This document shows, one piece after another, positions 1-8,918 of a DNA stretch of 33,304 nucleotides. Made by a program: the position numbers and the translations under genes. The notes under the pieces were generated by a model that saw only the letters and a list, made by a program, of their open reading frames with translations, was not told the origin of the DNA and did not search any database. Within the stretch, counting starts at the first letter, position 1. Every line of letters begins with the position of its first letter. Where the stretch lies: contig JAIVHC010000162.1 in assembly GCA_020201305.1 (NCBI GenBank), forward strand, positions 1 to 33,304, given 5' to 3'. This DNA is from Geobacteraceae bacterium (lineage in GTDB: Bacteria; Desulfobacterota; Desulfuromonadia; Desulfuromonadales; Desulfuromonadaceae).

Positions 1-48
1 CGGGGTAGTGTTAGCAGTTATATTGAACACCTGCAGGGGATGATAGAT

Positions 49-200
49 TGATGGCGTCGCAAAAAGTCCGCCCTTCGGCGTTACGGCGTTTTTTCAGGAC
101 CTCCACATACCTGATGTATGCCTTCGCCCCTGAAAAACCACCAGGCCTTGTAGGTCGAAATTTTTGCTTAGCCATCTTATGATTTTTTGCGAAAGCATCA
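49..200 (+). mobile_element. MITE-like 152-bp element, copy 1
   Basis: This is a non-coding element that recurs in inverted orientation at 14876-15027, with about six substitutions and no indels over 152 bp. Its ends form 17-bp imperfect terminal inverted repeats (49-65 and 184-200, 14 of 17 matching, pattern TGATGnnnTCGCAAAAA). It is flanked by the direct repeat TAGAT (44-48 and 201-205), as expected of a target-site duplication. Inside are further palindromes: TTTTTCAGG (90-98) with CCTGAAAAA (129-137), a CATAC/GTATG hairpin (106-120), and an inner repeat of the end at 161-176. No transposase is encoded, so movement would need an enzyme acting in trans. The class (MITE) is inferred from structure; no IS family is assigned. 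Confidence 0.85.
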
Positions 201-236
201 TAGATTAATAGCTGGAGCTACTGACAGAAAAGCACC

Positions 237-278
237 AATACAAAAAGGGAGCGGCGTAAGCCACTCCCTTTTTGTATT
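237..278. terminator. Bidirectional intrinsic terminator after tRNA-Asp
   Basis: A near-perfect inverted repeat: an arm with AAAAAGGGAG and GGC, a GTAA loop, then GCC and CTCCCTTTTT. It has A/T runs on both sides, so it reads as a Rho-independent terminator on either strand. It lies just downstream of tRNA-Asp on the minus strand and probably ends the hup/tRNA-Val/tRNA-Asp transcript. Confidence 0.8.
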
Positions 279-283
279 GTTAC

Positions 284-360
284 TGGCGGGGCTGACGGGA
301 CTCGAACCCGCGACCTCCGGCGTGACAGGCCGGTGTTGTAACCGACTCTACTACAGCCCC
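284..360 (-). tRNA. tRNA-Asp (GUC)
   Basis: A 77-nt cloverleaf read on the minus strand. The acceptor is GGGGCTG/CAGCCCC, the anticodon arm is CCGGC-CTGTCAC-GCCGG giving anticodon GTC, and the T-arm is GCGGG-TTCGAGT-CCCGT. The discriminator is G and the CCA tail is encoded. It lies 6 nt downstream of tRNA-Val and before a strong terminator, so the two are probably processed from one transcript. Confidence 0.95.
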
Positions 361-366
361 GCGATA

Positions 367-442
367 TGGTGGGCGAAACAGGGCTCGAACCTGTGACCCT
401 CGGTTTGTAAGACCGATGCTCTCCCAGCTGAGCTATTCGCCC
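367..442 (-). tRNA. tRNA-Val (UAC)
   Basis: A 76-nt cloverleaf on the minus strand. The acceptor is GGGCGAA/TTCGCCC, the anticodon arm is TCGGT-CTTACAA-ACCGA giving anticodon TAC, and the T-arm contains GGTTCGAGCC. The discriminator is A and CCA is encoded. It sits between hup and tRNA-Asp, in the same direction as both. Confidence 0.95.
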
Positions 443-589
443 ATATCGGTATATCTTGCTTCAGATTTACAATTAAAGCTTCTTGAACAGCGAAATCATT
501 CATGTTTCGCCTTAAGCAACGGCGCAGAAAATACCAAATCCCTTGCACGTTGTAAAGCACATAATTGCGTTTAGTGCGAATTATTTATT

Positions 590-865
590 TTAGCTGTTGA
601 CAGCATCCTTAAGAGCCTTGCCAGCCTTGAACTTCGGTACCTTTGCGGCCGGAATCTGCAGTGCTTCACCGGTCTGGGGGTTTTTCCCGGTACGTGCTGC
701 ACGCTCACCCACACTGAAAGTTCCAAAACCAACCAGGGAAATCTTCTCATCCTGCTGTAGTGCATCTGTCACACTATCAACAAATGCTTTCAGTGCTTTC
801 TCTGTATCCGCCTTGCTAAGACCTGCCTTTTCCGCCATAGAATTTACCAGTTCGGTTTTCGTCAC
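590..865 (-). CDS. hup: DNA-binding protein HU
   Basis: A 91-residue HU/IHF-family protein, a small dimeric nucleoid protein that bends and compacts DNA. It is full length for HU: the N-terminal helices (MTKTELVNSMAEKAGLSK) are followed by the GFGTFSVGERAAR beta region and the DNA-binding arm with RTGKNPQTGE. The proline-containing arm tip needed for intercalation is present. The start is a GTG at 865, supported by a strong AGGAGG Shine-Dalgarno at 872-877. HU is favoured over IHF because of sequence similarity to HU and the position next to lon, where hup is often found. The 218-bp gap up to lon probably holds its own promoter. The two tRNA genes downstream run in the same direction. Confidence 0.95.
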   Translation of the reverse strand: MTKTELVNSMAEKAGLSKADTEKALKAFVDSVTDALQQDEKISLVGFGTFSVGERAARTGKNPQTGEALQIPAAKVPKFKAGKALKDAVNS

Positions 866-1083
866 AGCTAACCTCCTAAATCTGTTGTTTTTTAAAATAC
901 CTCGTACTAATAGCAGACTTAAAGAAACATAACAAGCTTCTTTAATTGCCTAATCCGCTCAGTACCCGATTTCAAACCTACGATCTTGTTACCCAATATT
1001 ACCAACCCGAAACGATTACTCATGTTATACGAATTTCAGATGAAATGCACAGAGAAAATCGCTTGCAGATGCGCACTACCGTC

Positions 1084-3432
1084 CTACTCAAGCAAGGCAT
1101 GTGCCAGAACCTCGTCCATGTGTGCCACTAAATTAATATCGAGGGCGCGCCTAACTTCTGCAGGAATTTCTGCGAGATGGCGCTCATTTTCCGCAGGTAT
1201 TAGTACCCGTTCCAACCCTGCACGACGGGCCGCGAGAAGCTTCTCCTTCAACCCTCCGATGGCGAGCACATCACCTCGCAGATTAATCTCTCCGGTCATT
1301 CCCAAAGCTGCATCTACAGGGCGATGGGTGAGCGAAGAAGCCAGAGCTGTAGCTATAGTAATTCCCGCTGAAGGACCGTCTTTGGGGATTGCCCCTTCAG
1401 GAACATGAATGTGTATATCCAGATTCCGATAAAAATCTTCCGACAGTTCAAGCTTTTTCGCTTTTGAGCGAATATACGCATATGCCGCCTGGGCGGATTC
1501 CTGCATAACTTCGCCAAGTTTACCGGTTACATTGAGTTTTCCTTTGCCGGGGAATTCCAGTACCTCGATCATAAGGATATCTCCCCCGACAGGCGTCCAA
1601 GCGAGGCCGGTAGCAATCCCACAGCGCGACACAGAATCTTTACGTCCATAGGTATACGGCGGCACCCCTAGATATTTCTCAATCTGATTGATTCCAATAT
1701 TCCAGATCTTGGTATGGGATGAATTTTCTGCCACCTGACGGGCTACTTTACGGCATATAGCGGCAATGCGCCTCTCCAAATCACGTACCCCCGCCTCGCG
1801 GGTATAACGTCGGATAATATCAGACAGGGCATTATCAGAAAGATTGAACTTATCCGGATCAAGTCCATGCTCTTTCACCTGCTTAAAGATAAGGTGGCGC
1901 CTACATATCTGTATTTTTTCCTCTTCTGAATAGCCTTCAAGGCGCACGATTTCCATACGATCCAACAGGGGTGCTGGAATACCCTGCATCGAGTTAGCTG
2001 TAGCGACAAACATCACCTGAGAGAGATCAAAATCCAGATCGATAAAATGATCCCCAAAGGCAGAATTCTGTTCTGGATCGAGGACTTCCAACATAGCCGA
2101 TGAGGGGTCGCCGCGAAAATCCATGGACATCTTATCTATTTCATCCAACAAAAAGACGGGGTTCTGCACTCCCACTTTCTTGATACTCTGCATGATCTTG
2201 CCGGGCATTGCGCCGATATATGTACGTCTGTGCCCTCTTATTTCAGCTTCATCGCGCACCCCTCCCAGAGAAATACGCACGAATTTGCGCTTCATTGCGC
2301 GTGCAATGGAATGCCCCAGAGAGGTTTTCCCCACTCCGGGAGGACCAACCAGACACAATATTGGCCCCTTAATTTTTTTCACCAGTAGCTGAACTGCAAG
2401 ATGCTCAAGAATCCGCTCCTTGACCTTTTCCAGCCCTGCATGATCTTCATCCAGCACCCGATGCGCCAAGGCAATATCGTTGCAGTCACGCGTGGTTTTC
2501 TTCCAGGGTAGATCCAGTAAGCACTCCAGGTAATTGCGTACCACTGTTGCTTCCGCAGACATGGGTGACATCATCTTGAGCTTACGCATCTCTGCCTTGG
2601 ACTTTTGTTTGGCCGCTGCAGGCATCTTGCTTTTTTCTATCTTGGCTTCCAGCTCTTTAAGTTCCTGCTTGAACTCATCCTTATCGCCGAGCTCTTTCTG
2701 GATCGCACGCATCTGTTCATTGAGATAATACTCTTTCTGGGTGCGCTCCATCTGTCCTTTAACCCGCTTACGGATCTTCTGCTCAACCTTGAGGATCTCC
2801 TCCTCGCGCTCCAGAATCTGCAATACGGCTTCGAGACGCTCTTCCACATCACAGAGTTCGAGAACTTCCTGTTTATCTTCTACGCTGACACTGATCTGCG
2901 CCATAATGGTATCAGCCAGGAGACCCGGTGCTTCTACCGCCTCGACTGCTGTTACCACTTCTGCAGGGATCTTGGTGCTCAAACCGGCATAGCTGTTAAA
3001 CAATTCCCGTACACTGCGACACAGGGCCGTGGTTTCGAGATTATCGGTTCTTGTCTCGTCGAGCTGTTCTACCTCGGCAGCTGTATATGCCTCCATCTCA
3101 TGATACGCAATGAGGCGGGCGCGCGATACCCCTTCGGCAAGAAGCTTGATCGTTCCGTCGGGTAACTTCATCAACTGAGAGATGGTCGCCACGGTACCAA
3201 CGCTGTACAAATCGTTGGCATCAGGGTCATCCACTTCAGGATCGTTCTGCGCGACCAGAAATATCTTTCGCTCTGTTTCCATCGCCTGTTCCAGTGCTGC
3301 AATAGAGCGAACGCGACCGACAAAGAGAGGGGTTACCGTCTCGGGAAAAACAACAATATCACGCAAAGGGAGCAGGGGGTATTCCCCTGCTCCCTCAGCT
3401 TCTTCGGGCGTAAGATTTTCTACAGGTGTCAT
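1084..3432 (-). CDS. lon: ATP-dependent protease Lon
   Basis: A 782-residue cytoplasmic AAA+ serine protease that degrades misfolded and short-lived regulatory proteins. All domains are present: an N-terminal substrate-binding LON domain (about 17-215), a coiled-coil stretch (about 205-290), and the AAA+ module with Walker A GPPGVGKT (363-370) and Walker [10 protein letters not shown] (426-434). The C-terminal protease domain has the Ser-Lys dyad at S688 (in PKDGPSAG) and K731 (in [10 protein letters not shown]), spaced 43 residues as in E. coli Lon. Length matches LonA enzymes. It lies 26 bp after clpX, which places it at the end of the tig-clpP-clpX-lon group. The Shine-Dalgarno is weak. 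Confidence 0.98.
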   Translation of the reverse strand: MTPVENLTPEEAEGAGEYPLLPLRDIVVFPETVTPLFVGRVRSIAALEQAMETERKIFLVAQNDPEVDDPDANDLYSVGTVATISQLMKLPDGTIKLLAEGVSRARLIAYHEMEAYTAAEVEQLDETRTDNLETTALCRSVRELFNSYAGLSTKIPAEVVTAVEAVEAPGLLADTIMAQISVSVEDKQEVLELCDVEERLEAVLQILEREEEILKVEQKIRKRVKGQMERTQKEYYLNEQMRAIQKELGDKDEFKQELKELEAKIEKSKMPAAAKQKSKAEMRKLKMMSPMSAEATVVRNYLECLLDLPWKKTTRDCNDIALAHRVLDEDHAGLEKVKERILEHLAVQLLVKKIKGPILCLVGPPGVGKTSLGHSIARAMKRKFVRISLGGVRDEAEIRGHRRTYIGAMPGKIMQSIKKVGVQNPVFLLDEIDKMSMDFRGDPSSAMLEVLDPEQNSAFGDHFIDLDFDLSQVMFVATANSMQGIPAPLLDRMEIVRLEGYSEEEKIQICRRHLIFKQVKEHGLDPDKFNLSDNALSDIIRRYTREAGVRDLERRIAAICRKVARQVAENSSHTKIWNIGINQIEKYLGVPPYTYGRKDSVSRCGIATGLAWTPVGGDILMIEVLEFPGKGKLNVTGKLGEVMQESAQAAYAYIRSKAKKLELSEDFYRNLDIHIHVPEGAIPKDGPSAGITIATALASSLTHRPVDAALGMTGEINLRGDVLAIGGLKEKLLAARRAGLERVLIPAENERHLAEIPAEVRRALDINLVAHMDEVLAHALLE

Positions 3433-3458
3433 GTAATATCCAGTCTACGACGCTACGC

Positions 3459-4709
3459 TCAGGCTGAGGCAGTCTCAGCGCACTCGTACACAATTAGAGG
3501 CTCACTCTTATTTGCCACGACATCTTCACTGATAACCACCTCTTTTACATCTTTCTGTGAGGGGATTTCAAACATAATGTCGAGCATGGTCTCCTCCAGG
3601 ATGGAACGCAGACCGCGTGCTCCGGTTTTGCGCTTTGCGGCAAGACGCGCTATCGCTTCCAAAGCTCCGCCAGTAAACTTGAGGTCAACTTCTTCAAGAT
3701 CAAAAAGTTTCTGGTACTGTTTTACCAGAGCATTCTTGGGCTCCTGCAGAATCTGGATAAGAGCCTTCTGGTTCAGTTCTTCGAGGGTTGCAACTACCGG
3801 CAGGCGTCCGACGAACTCAGGAATCAAACCAAATTTCAGCAGATCGCCCGGTTCTACCTTGGCCAACAACTCGCCCTGGACTTTCTCATCCCTGGACTGA
3901 ATATCTGCACCAAAGCCAATTCCTTTTTTGCCAATTCTTTTGGAGACGATATCCTCGAGTCCGGCAAAAGCGCCCCCGCAAATAACGAGGATATTGGAGG
4001 TGTCGACCTTGAGAAACTCCTGCTGAGGATGCTTGCGCCCCCCCTTGGGTGGCACACTCGCGGTGGTGCCCTCGATGATCTTCAGCAGTGCCTGTTGCAC
4101 CCCTTCGCCCGAAACATCGCGAGTTATGGAGGGAGATTCACTCTTACGTGCGATTTTATCAATCTCGTCGATGTAGATAATGCCACGCTGAGCTTTTTCT
4201 ATATCGTAGTCTGCAGCCTGAACCAGAGAGAGGATGATATTTTCCACATCCTCACCAACATAACCGGCTTCAGTAAGATTGGTAGCGTCTGCGATAGCAA
4301 AGGGAACATTAAGTACCCGCGCCAAAGTCTGCGCGAGCAGGGTTTTCCCGCTGCCGGTAGGCCCGAGAAGAAGAATATTGCTCTTCTGGATTTCCACATC
4401 TCCCTTGGAGGCAAGATATTTTACCCTTTTGTAGTGATTGTACACAGCTACAGAGAGCACACGCTTGGCACGCTCCTGGCCGATGACATAGTCATTCAGG
4501 GTCTGCAGAATTTCCATCGGGGTCGGGAGCTTCTTATCATCAGTTATGTCTGACTCAGCAAACTCCTCAGCGATAATCTCCTGACACAGATCGATGCATT
4601 CATCGCAGATATACACGGACGGACCTGCTATGAGCTTTTTCACCTCATCCTGGGACTTGCCGCAAAAGGAGCAGGTCAAATTTTGGTTGCGTACATCTTC
4701 GGAATCCAT
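3459..4709 (-). CDS. clpX: ClpXP unfoldase subunit ClpX
   Basis: A 416-residue AAA+ unfoldase that recognises, unfolds and threads substrates into ClpP. The N-terminal zinc-binding domain has cysteines at 13, 16, 35 and 38 (CSFC and CDEC). Walker A is GPTGSGKT (116-123) and Walker B is IIYIDEIDK (177-185). The pore loop GYVGED is present, as is the IGFGA loop that docks on ClpP. The C-terminal domain has [11 protein letters not shown], the sensor 2 region. The start at 4709 follows an AGGAGG ribosome-binding site with 7-nt spacing. It lies 91 bp after clpP on the same strand; the gap holds a small CCGGAT/ATCCGG hairpin but no gene. Confidence 0.98.
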   Translation of the reverse strand: MDSEDVRNQNLTCSFCGKSQDEVKKLIAGPSVYICDECIDLCQEIIAEEFAESDITDDKKLPTPMEILQTLNDYVIGQERAKRVLSVAVYNHYKRVKYLASKGDVEIQKSNILLLGPTGSGKTLLAQTLARVLNVPFAIADATNLTEAGYVGEDVENIILSLVQAADYDIEKAQRGIIYIDEIDKIARKSESPSITRDVSGEGVQQALLKIIEGTTASVPPKGGRKHPQQEFLKVDTSNILVICGGAFAGLEDIVSKRIGKKGIGFGADIQSRDEKVQGELLAKVEPGDLLKFGLIPEFVGRLPVVATLEELNQKALIQILQEPKNALVKQYQKLFDLEEVDLKFTGGALEAIARLAAKRKTGARGLRSILEETMLDIMFEIPSQKDVKEVVISEDVVANKSEPLIVYECAETASA

Positions 4710-4800
4710 ATTATCCCTCCTGGTTCACACACTCTTATGCTTCCGCCGTCAGGCCGGATAAGATCCGGTCATGTTGCAGCCGATGTGGGAACCGTAAATA

Positions 4801-5406
4801 TTATTTCTTTTTTTCTTCGATTTGCTCGTCGCGTTTTACAATACGATCGATGATACCGTAATCACAGGCTTCCTGCGCTCCCATGAAATAATCGCGCTCG
4901 GTATCTGCGGCAATCTTTTTCATGGTCTGGCCCGTATGCTGCACCAGGATCTCGTTCAGGCTCTCACGCAGATAGAGAATCTCCTTCGCATGAATACTGA
5001 TATCGGATGCCTGGCCCTTAAACCCCCCGAGGGGTTGATGAATCATAACTCTCGCGTGAGGTAGCGCAAAACGTTTGCCGGGCGCACCGGCAGCGAGAAG
5101 CAATGCTCCCATACTTGCCGCCTGCCCCACACAGATGGTCGACACCGGGGCCTTGATGTACTGCATAGTATCATACATAGCCATTCCGGCAGAAACGACT
5201 CCTCCGGGAGAATTGATATAGAGGTGAATGTCCTTATCCGGGTCTTCTGACTCCAAAAAGAGCATTTGCGCCACAATCAGATTAGAAATCTGATCATCGA
5301 TGGGCGAGCTGAGCATTATAATACGATCTTTGAGCAGACGTGAATATATATCATAGGAGCGTTCGCCACGCCCGGTCTGCTCAACTACGATGGGAACCAA
5401 ACTCAT
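4801..5406 (-). CDS. clpP: ATP-dependent Clp protease proteolytic subunit ClpP
   Basis: A 201-residue serine peptidase that assembles as two stacked heptameric rings and degrades proteins delivered by ClpX or another Clp ATPase. The catalytic triad is complete: S98 in [15 protein letters not shown]123 in VMIHQPLGG, and D172 in the [11 protein letters not shown] region. The protein begins almost at the usual mature N-terminus ([21 protein letters not shown]), so it has little or no propeptide. The start at 5406 has an AGGAG site that lies within the last codons of tig; only 3 bp separate the two genes, which suggests translational coupling. Confidence 0.98.
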   Translation of the reverse strand: MSLVPIVVEQTGRGERSYDIYSRLLKDRIIMLSSPIDDQISNLIVAQMLFLESEDPDKDIHLYINSPGGVVSAGMAMYDTMQYIKAPVSTICVGQAASMGALLLAAGAPGKRFALPHARVMIHQPLGGFKGQASDISIHAKEILYLRESLNEILVQHTGQTMKKIAADTERDYFMGAQEACDYGIIDRIVKRDEQIEEKKK

Positions 5407-5409
5407 AAA

Positions 5410-6741
5410 CTACTCCTGCTCCTCTTGGGCTTCATTCTTTTCCTTCTCGAGGTCTTCCTTGCTTATATCCTGAATTTCAGCCTGCCCGAGGAGATATGTA
5501 ATAACCTTTTCTTCCTCAATCTGTGCCAGAAGCCCTTTCTTAGCATCTTCTGAAGCGTAGTACTTCTTAACTTCCTCAAGGGGGGCATTGGCCATCTCGG
5601 CAATTTCTTCCAGACGCGCATCGATTTCGCCGTCATCTACCGAGATATTCTCCGCACTTCCTACACCTTCAAGAATCAGACTGCCCTGCACCTGCTTTAC
5701 CGCTGTATCACGATACATGGCACGGAATGCCTCATCGGTAAGGCCCATCATCTCGAGGGACATCCCCTGGGATTTAAGACGCCCGGTTATATTCTGATGC
5801 ATGAAGTCAAGCTGACGTTCCACCATTGACTCCGGAACCTCAATAGGGTTGCGCTCAACCAGCTGTGACATGAGGCGCTCTTTCAGATCCTCTTCGATCC
5901 GCTGCTTTTCCTGCTTGGCATGGTTCTCGGCAACTTTCTCGCGCAAAGCATCCACTGTATCAGCGCCAAACTCCTGCGCCAGTTCATCAGTAAGTTCAGG
6001 TGCCACCTTTGCTTTTATCTCTTTAATGGTAACTTTAAAGGTCACATCCTGACCCGCCAGCTCCTCACTACCGTAGTCCTCGGGGAAGGTAACCTGCACC
6101 TCACCTTCTTCGCCCCGCTTCATCCCCACGAGTTTATCTTCAAATCCGGGGATAAAACTACCAGAGCCAACCTCCAGTTCGTGATCTTCGGCGGCCCCAC
6201 CGTCAAAGGCCTCACCATCAATAAAGCCTTCAAAGTCGATAGTGACAAAATCGCCCTGCTGCACATCATCACGCTCAACTGCCTCATTTTGCGTGCGGGA
6301 GTCAAGCATCTGCTCGATCTGAGAATCAACCACAGAATCGTCAAAGGTATAGATCTCTTTTTTCAGGTTCAGTCCGGAATAGGCAGGATTTTCAATTTCG
6401 GGCTTGACCTCTACATGAAATTCGTAGGTAAACGCTTTGCCCTCATCCAACTCGCCACTGTCTTTAATGGCAGGCTCTCCGATGGCAGCAATATCGTTAT
6501 CGGTAATGGCTTTAAAGTAGGTATCGTTGATAAGTTTACCGATAACTTCCTGCTCCATCTGTCCGGCATAGTACTGTTTGACCAGACGCATGGGCACTTT
6601 ACCCTGACGGAACCCTTTAAGTTTGGCATTGCGCGCAATTTTGGCATATACCGAAGTGATCTCTTCAGTCACCTCATCAGCGCCAACTTCTACAGATATC
6701 TTCTTTTTTACCGGGCTTAAATCTTCTACCTGGGTATTCAT
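5410..6741 (-). CDS. tig: Trigger factor
   Basis: A 443-residue ribosome-associated chaperone and peptidyl-prolyl isomerase that shields nascent chains at the exit tunnel. The N-terminal ribosome-binding domain has the signature GFRQGKVP at 43-50. An FKBP-type PPIase domain follows (about 155-245, with GDFVTIDFEGFIDG and GSGSFIPGFED). The C-terminal chaperone arms are helical and end in an acidic, Glu-rich tail. Length is normal. The start at 6741 is preceded by GAGAGGAT about 8 nt upstream. It heads the tig-clpP-clpX-lon cluster; an AT-rich leader of about 170 bp separates it from the tRNA-Leu fragment and should carry the promoter. Confidence 0.97.
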   Translation of the reverse strand: MNTQVEDLSPVKKKISVEVGADEVTEEITSVYAKIARNAKLKGFRQGKVPMRLVKQYYAGQMEQEVIGKLINDTYFKAITDNDIAAIGEPAIKDSGELDEGKAFTYEFHVEVKPEIENPAYSGLNLKKEIYTFDDSVVDSQIEQMLDSRTQNEAVERDDVQQGDFVTIDFEGFIDGEAFDGGAAEDHELEVGSGSFIPGFEDKLVGMKRGEEGEVQVTFPEDYGSEELAGQDVTFKVTIKEIKAKVAPELTDELAQEFGADTVDALREKVAENHAKQEKQRIEEDLKERLMSQLVERNPIEVPESMVERQLDFMHQNITGRLKSQGMSLEMMGLTDEAFRAMYRDTAVKQVQGSLILEGVGSAENISVDDGEIDARLEEIAEMANAPLEEVKKYYASEDAKKGLLAQIEEEKVITYLLGQAEIQDISKEDLEKEKNEAQEEQE

Positions 6742-6910
6742 GTAGCGATCCTCTCTTTAAATATTGATCTGTGAGCTATTTATATTTATTTATGCAGGGG
6801 GTAAATATGAATTGAGTGCAAGGTAGCAATACCGCACTGTCATTTAAAGGGGCAAGAGCCAAAAACCGTTGAATGCACAGAATCAGTATGTAACTAGCTA
6901 CGTATGCTGA

Positions 6911-6962
6911 TGGTGCGAGAGGGGGGACTCGAACCCCCACGGTTGCCCGCTGGATCCTAAAT
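6911..6962 (-). pseudogene. 3' half of tRNA-Leu (UAG), 5' half missing
   Basis: Read on the minus strand, this runs from the anticodon loop (TTTAGGA, anticodon TAG) through the anticodon 3' strand TCCAG, a long variable arm, the T-arm GGGGG-TTCGAGT-CCCCC, the acceptor 3' strand CTCTCGC, discriminator A and an encoded CCA. The matching 5' acceptor strand, D-arm and anticodon 5' strand are absent: upstream sequence (6963-6993) cannot supply them. It occupies the Leu position of a Pro-Arg-His-Leu cluster, so a whole gene was probably there. It could be a deletion product, or an attachment-site scar, since integrases often recombine at tRNA anticodon loops and leave 3' halves. Confidence 0.8.
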
Positions 6963-6993
6963 GAACATCGACGATCGAGTCTGGGTATTTAAA

Positions 6994-7070
6994 TGGGGTG
7001 AGTGAAGGGACTTGAACCCTCGACAACTGGAGTCACAATCCAGCGCTCTACCAACTGAGCTACACCCACC
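6994..7070 (-). tRNA. tRNA-His (GUG)
   Basis: A 77-nt cloverleaf on the minus strand. The anticodon arm is CTGGA-TTGTGAC-TCCAG giving anticodon GTG. The acceptor is GTGGGTG/CACTCAC, with the extra 5' G (position 7070) opposite discriminator C that is specific to tRNA-His. CCA is encoded. It lies in a Pro-Arg-His-(Leu) cluster upstream of tig. Confidence 0.95.
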
Positions 7071-7141
7071 ACAGAACGGGGGCTGATACTACGTACTCTG
7101 CTTTTTATTGTCAACACCTATTCAATGAAGCGTATTTTAAA

Positions 7142-7218
7142 TGGCGCGCCAGGGAGGACTCGAACCCCCGGCCCTGTGATTAGAAGTCACATGCTCTATC
7201 CAGCTGAGCTACTGGCGC
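7142..7218 (-). tRNA. tRNA-Arg (UCU)
   Basis: A 77-nt cloverleaf on the minus strand. The acceptor is GCGCCAG/CTGGCGC, the anticodon arm is TGTGA-CTTCTAA-TCACA giving anticodon TCT, and the T-arm is GGGGG-TTCGAGT-CCTCC. The discriminator is G and CCA is encoded. It lies 13 nt downstream of tRNA-Pro and is probably co-transcribed with it. Confidence 0.95.
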
Positions 7219-7231
7219 CTTGAATATAATA

Positions 7232-7308
<77 letters not shown>

Positions 7309-7480
7309 ACGTTCAAGACGCTGTTGTTTATCACTGCATAGGAAAAATTGCAAGTTTTTTGTCACCAGGCCGTATCTGTTGCCCTCCCTGCGGAAGTCTA
7401 CCCCGAAGATAGGCGCGCTGGCGTTTATACCAGACCAGCGCGGGACCGGGCAAGTTCTAAGAGTCGATCTCAACAAAATA

Positions 7481-7999
7481 TCAGCGCGAATCTTGCTTCA
7501 GGTCCACAACCGTTGCCTCTTCGGATTCTGTTTTACCTCCATCTTCCTGCAAAACCTCTTGCTTGAGACGCAGAAATTCCTCCCGGGAAATAAGCTCCTG
7601 ATTGTACATATCCATCAGGCGCTCCAGGCTGCGCGTTCTCGAGGTGGAAGGATCTTCAAGCTGCAGGGGTGCATTGGAGTTCCATCCTTCGTGGCCGGGG
7701 TTCCCACCCACACGCATGGAAGCCAATCCCCCGAAGAGGCTGAGCTCAACACCTCTCCCCTGGGCGCGCATGTGCTGCACCTGATTGCGCTGGCGTCTGA
7801 ATTTCATAAACGCCCATATCAGCGCGGATACAAGGAGAACAAGACCGCCCCCTAGAATCCAGGGCATGTACTGCACCAGCCCACGGAAAAAAATGATAAA
7901 CAATCCCAGCAGCACGAGGAGCAATACATGCAGAAGGAGGATAAAATAACCAGTGAAAATATTTTTTACTATGCTGGGGTTTTCCGGATCTGAAGCCAT
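7481..7999 (-). CDS. Membrane protein with C-terminal SHOCT-like motif
   Basis: A 172-residue protein of unknown function. Two hydrophobic segments lie near the N-terminus (about 16-38 and 45-66), followed by a basic stretch ([14 protein letters not shown]) and a cytosolic tail. Residues about 124-150 ([18 protein letters not shown]) match the short SHOCT pattern, a small helical module often found at the ends of membrane proteins and thought to aid oligomerisation. A plausible ribosome-binding site (GAAGAGATG) precedes the ATG at 7999. It is a single gene, upstream of the tRNA cluster and divergent from the cyclophilin gene. No specific role can be assigned. Confidence 0.75.
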   Translation of the reverse strand: MASDPENPSIVKNIFTGYFILLLHVLLLVLLGLFIIFFRGLVQYMPWILGGGLVLLVSALIWAFMKFRRQRNQVQHMRAQGRGVELSLFGGLASMRVGGNPGHEGWNSNAPLQLEDPSTSRTRSLERLMDMYNQELISREEFLRLKQEVLQEDGGKTESEEATVVDLKQDSR

Positions 8000-8159
8000 A
8001 TCATCTCTTCTATGTAATGAGGTTACCCTCTCTTCAAAGCGTCAGGCTCTTATGAGATTAACAATATAAGCATGAACACTCTGCGGGGCAATGTTTTTCT
8101 GGCTCACCTGCATTCTTCACAGCCACGCATTTAATCTTCTGCCTACCTGTCATTAAACA

Positions 8160-8188
8160 GTTATTTTCGGGCGAACATATGCTATATT
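8160..8188 (+). promoter_or_regulatory. Putative promoter of the cyclophilin gene
   Basis: An extended -10 element, TGCTATATT (8180-8188), lies about 55 bp before the start codon at 8244. A weak -35-like TTATTT lies about 16-17 bp upstream. The 244-bp gap between 8000 and 8243 contains no gene; it separates two divergent genes and should hold promoters for both. Confidence 0.4.
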
Positions 8189-8243
8189 AAACGCGTTTCT
8201 TAAAACCATACCTTTCATTGAACCCGCAAGGAGAACCAAGCCT

Positions 8244-8762
8244 ATGGATAACCCCACCCCCAAGGTACGCCTGCACACCAGTGCCGGAGATATTGTCCTG
8301 GAGCTATACCCCCAGGACGCCCCTGTCAGTGTGAAAAACTTTCTTGAATATGTAAATGATGGATATTACGACGGCAAAATATTTCACCGTGTTATCCGCG
8401 GCTTCATGATTCAGAGCGGGGGAATGGACGCCGTAATGCGTGAAGGGAAACCGCGACGTCCTATCAAAAACGAAGCCGACAACGGACTTAAAAACACTAC
8501 CGGCACGGTTGCCATGGCGCGCACTCAGGTTATTGACAGCGCCACCTCCCAGTTCTTCATCAACGTTTCAGATAACCAGTTCCTCGACCACCGTGAGCCC
8601 AGCCCTGAAGGGTTTGGCTATGCTGTATTCGGTAAAGTTGCTACGGGAATGGACGTGGTAAAGGAGATTGAAAAAAAACCCACCACTTCGCGCAGCTTCC
8701 ATCAGGATGTGCCCAAGGATCCTATAACTATCCTGCATGCGAGTGTGGAAACCGCTTCCTGA
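8244..8762 (+). CDS. Cyclophilin-type peptidyl-prolyl cis-trans isomerase
   Basis: A 172-residue single-domain cyclophilin that speeds cis-trans isomerisation of Xaa-Pro bonds. It has the active-site motif [14 protein letters not shown], the TGTVAMART segment, the [13 protein letters not shown] segment, and a C-terminal [15 protein letters not shown] strand-helix. There is no signal peptide, so it should be cytoplasmic, like PpiB. The start at 8244 follows AAGGAG with suitable spacing. It is monocistronic and convergent with the rRNA methyltransferase gene; the gap between them is filled by a structured palindrome (8804-8908) that may end both transcripts. Confidence 0.93.
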   Translation: MDNPTPKVRLHTSAGDIVLELYPQDAPVSVKNFLEYVNDGYYDGKIFHRVIRGFMIQSGGMDAVMREGKPRRPIKNEADNGLKNTTGTVAMARTQVIDSATSQFFINVSDNQFLDHREPSPEGFGYAVFGKVATGMDVVKEIEKKPTTSRSFHQDVPKDPITILHASVETAS

Positions 8763-8803
8763 AAAGCTTTCCCGTTTGCAACTATTAACCATCACTATCG
8801 GTA

Positions 8804-8908
8804 GGGGCTTGTGGTACCCATGGAAAGGGCGTCTGTCGCCATGGACGGCGACAGTCGAACGGCCATGGACGGCGCAAAGTGTCCCTTGGAATGGGTGCCA
8901 TAAGCCCC
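8804..8908 (+). repeat. Cloverleaf-like palindromic element, copy A
   Basis: A 105-bp element between two convergent genes. The outer stem pairs GGGGCTTgTGGtACCCAT with ATGGGTgCCAtAAGCCCC at the far end. Inside are one strong hairpin (CTGTCGCC-ATGGAC-GGCGACAG) and a weaker one (GCC-ATGGAC-GGC). Junction strings TGGAAAGGGCGTCTG, CAGTC and GTCCCTTGGAA recur with small changes in the element at 25947-26059, while stem sequences differ but remain paired. It codes for no obvious protein. It could act as a bidirectional terminator here; the two-copy structure suggests a mobile palindromic repeat family. Confidence 0.7.
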
Positions 8909-8918
8909 GACTGAATAA

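Noticed and set aside
5920-6720. Long plus-strand open frame inside tig (266 residues)
   Set aside because: It lies fully antisense to trigger factor, has no ribosome-binding site and shows no family motifs; it is a shadow of the coding strand.
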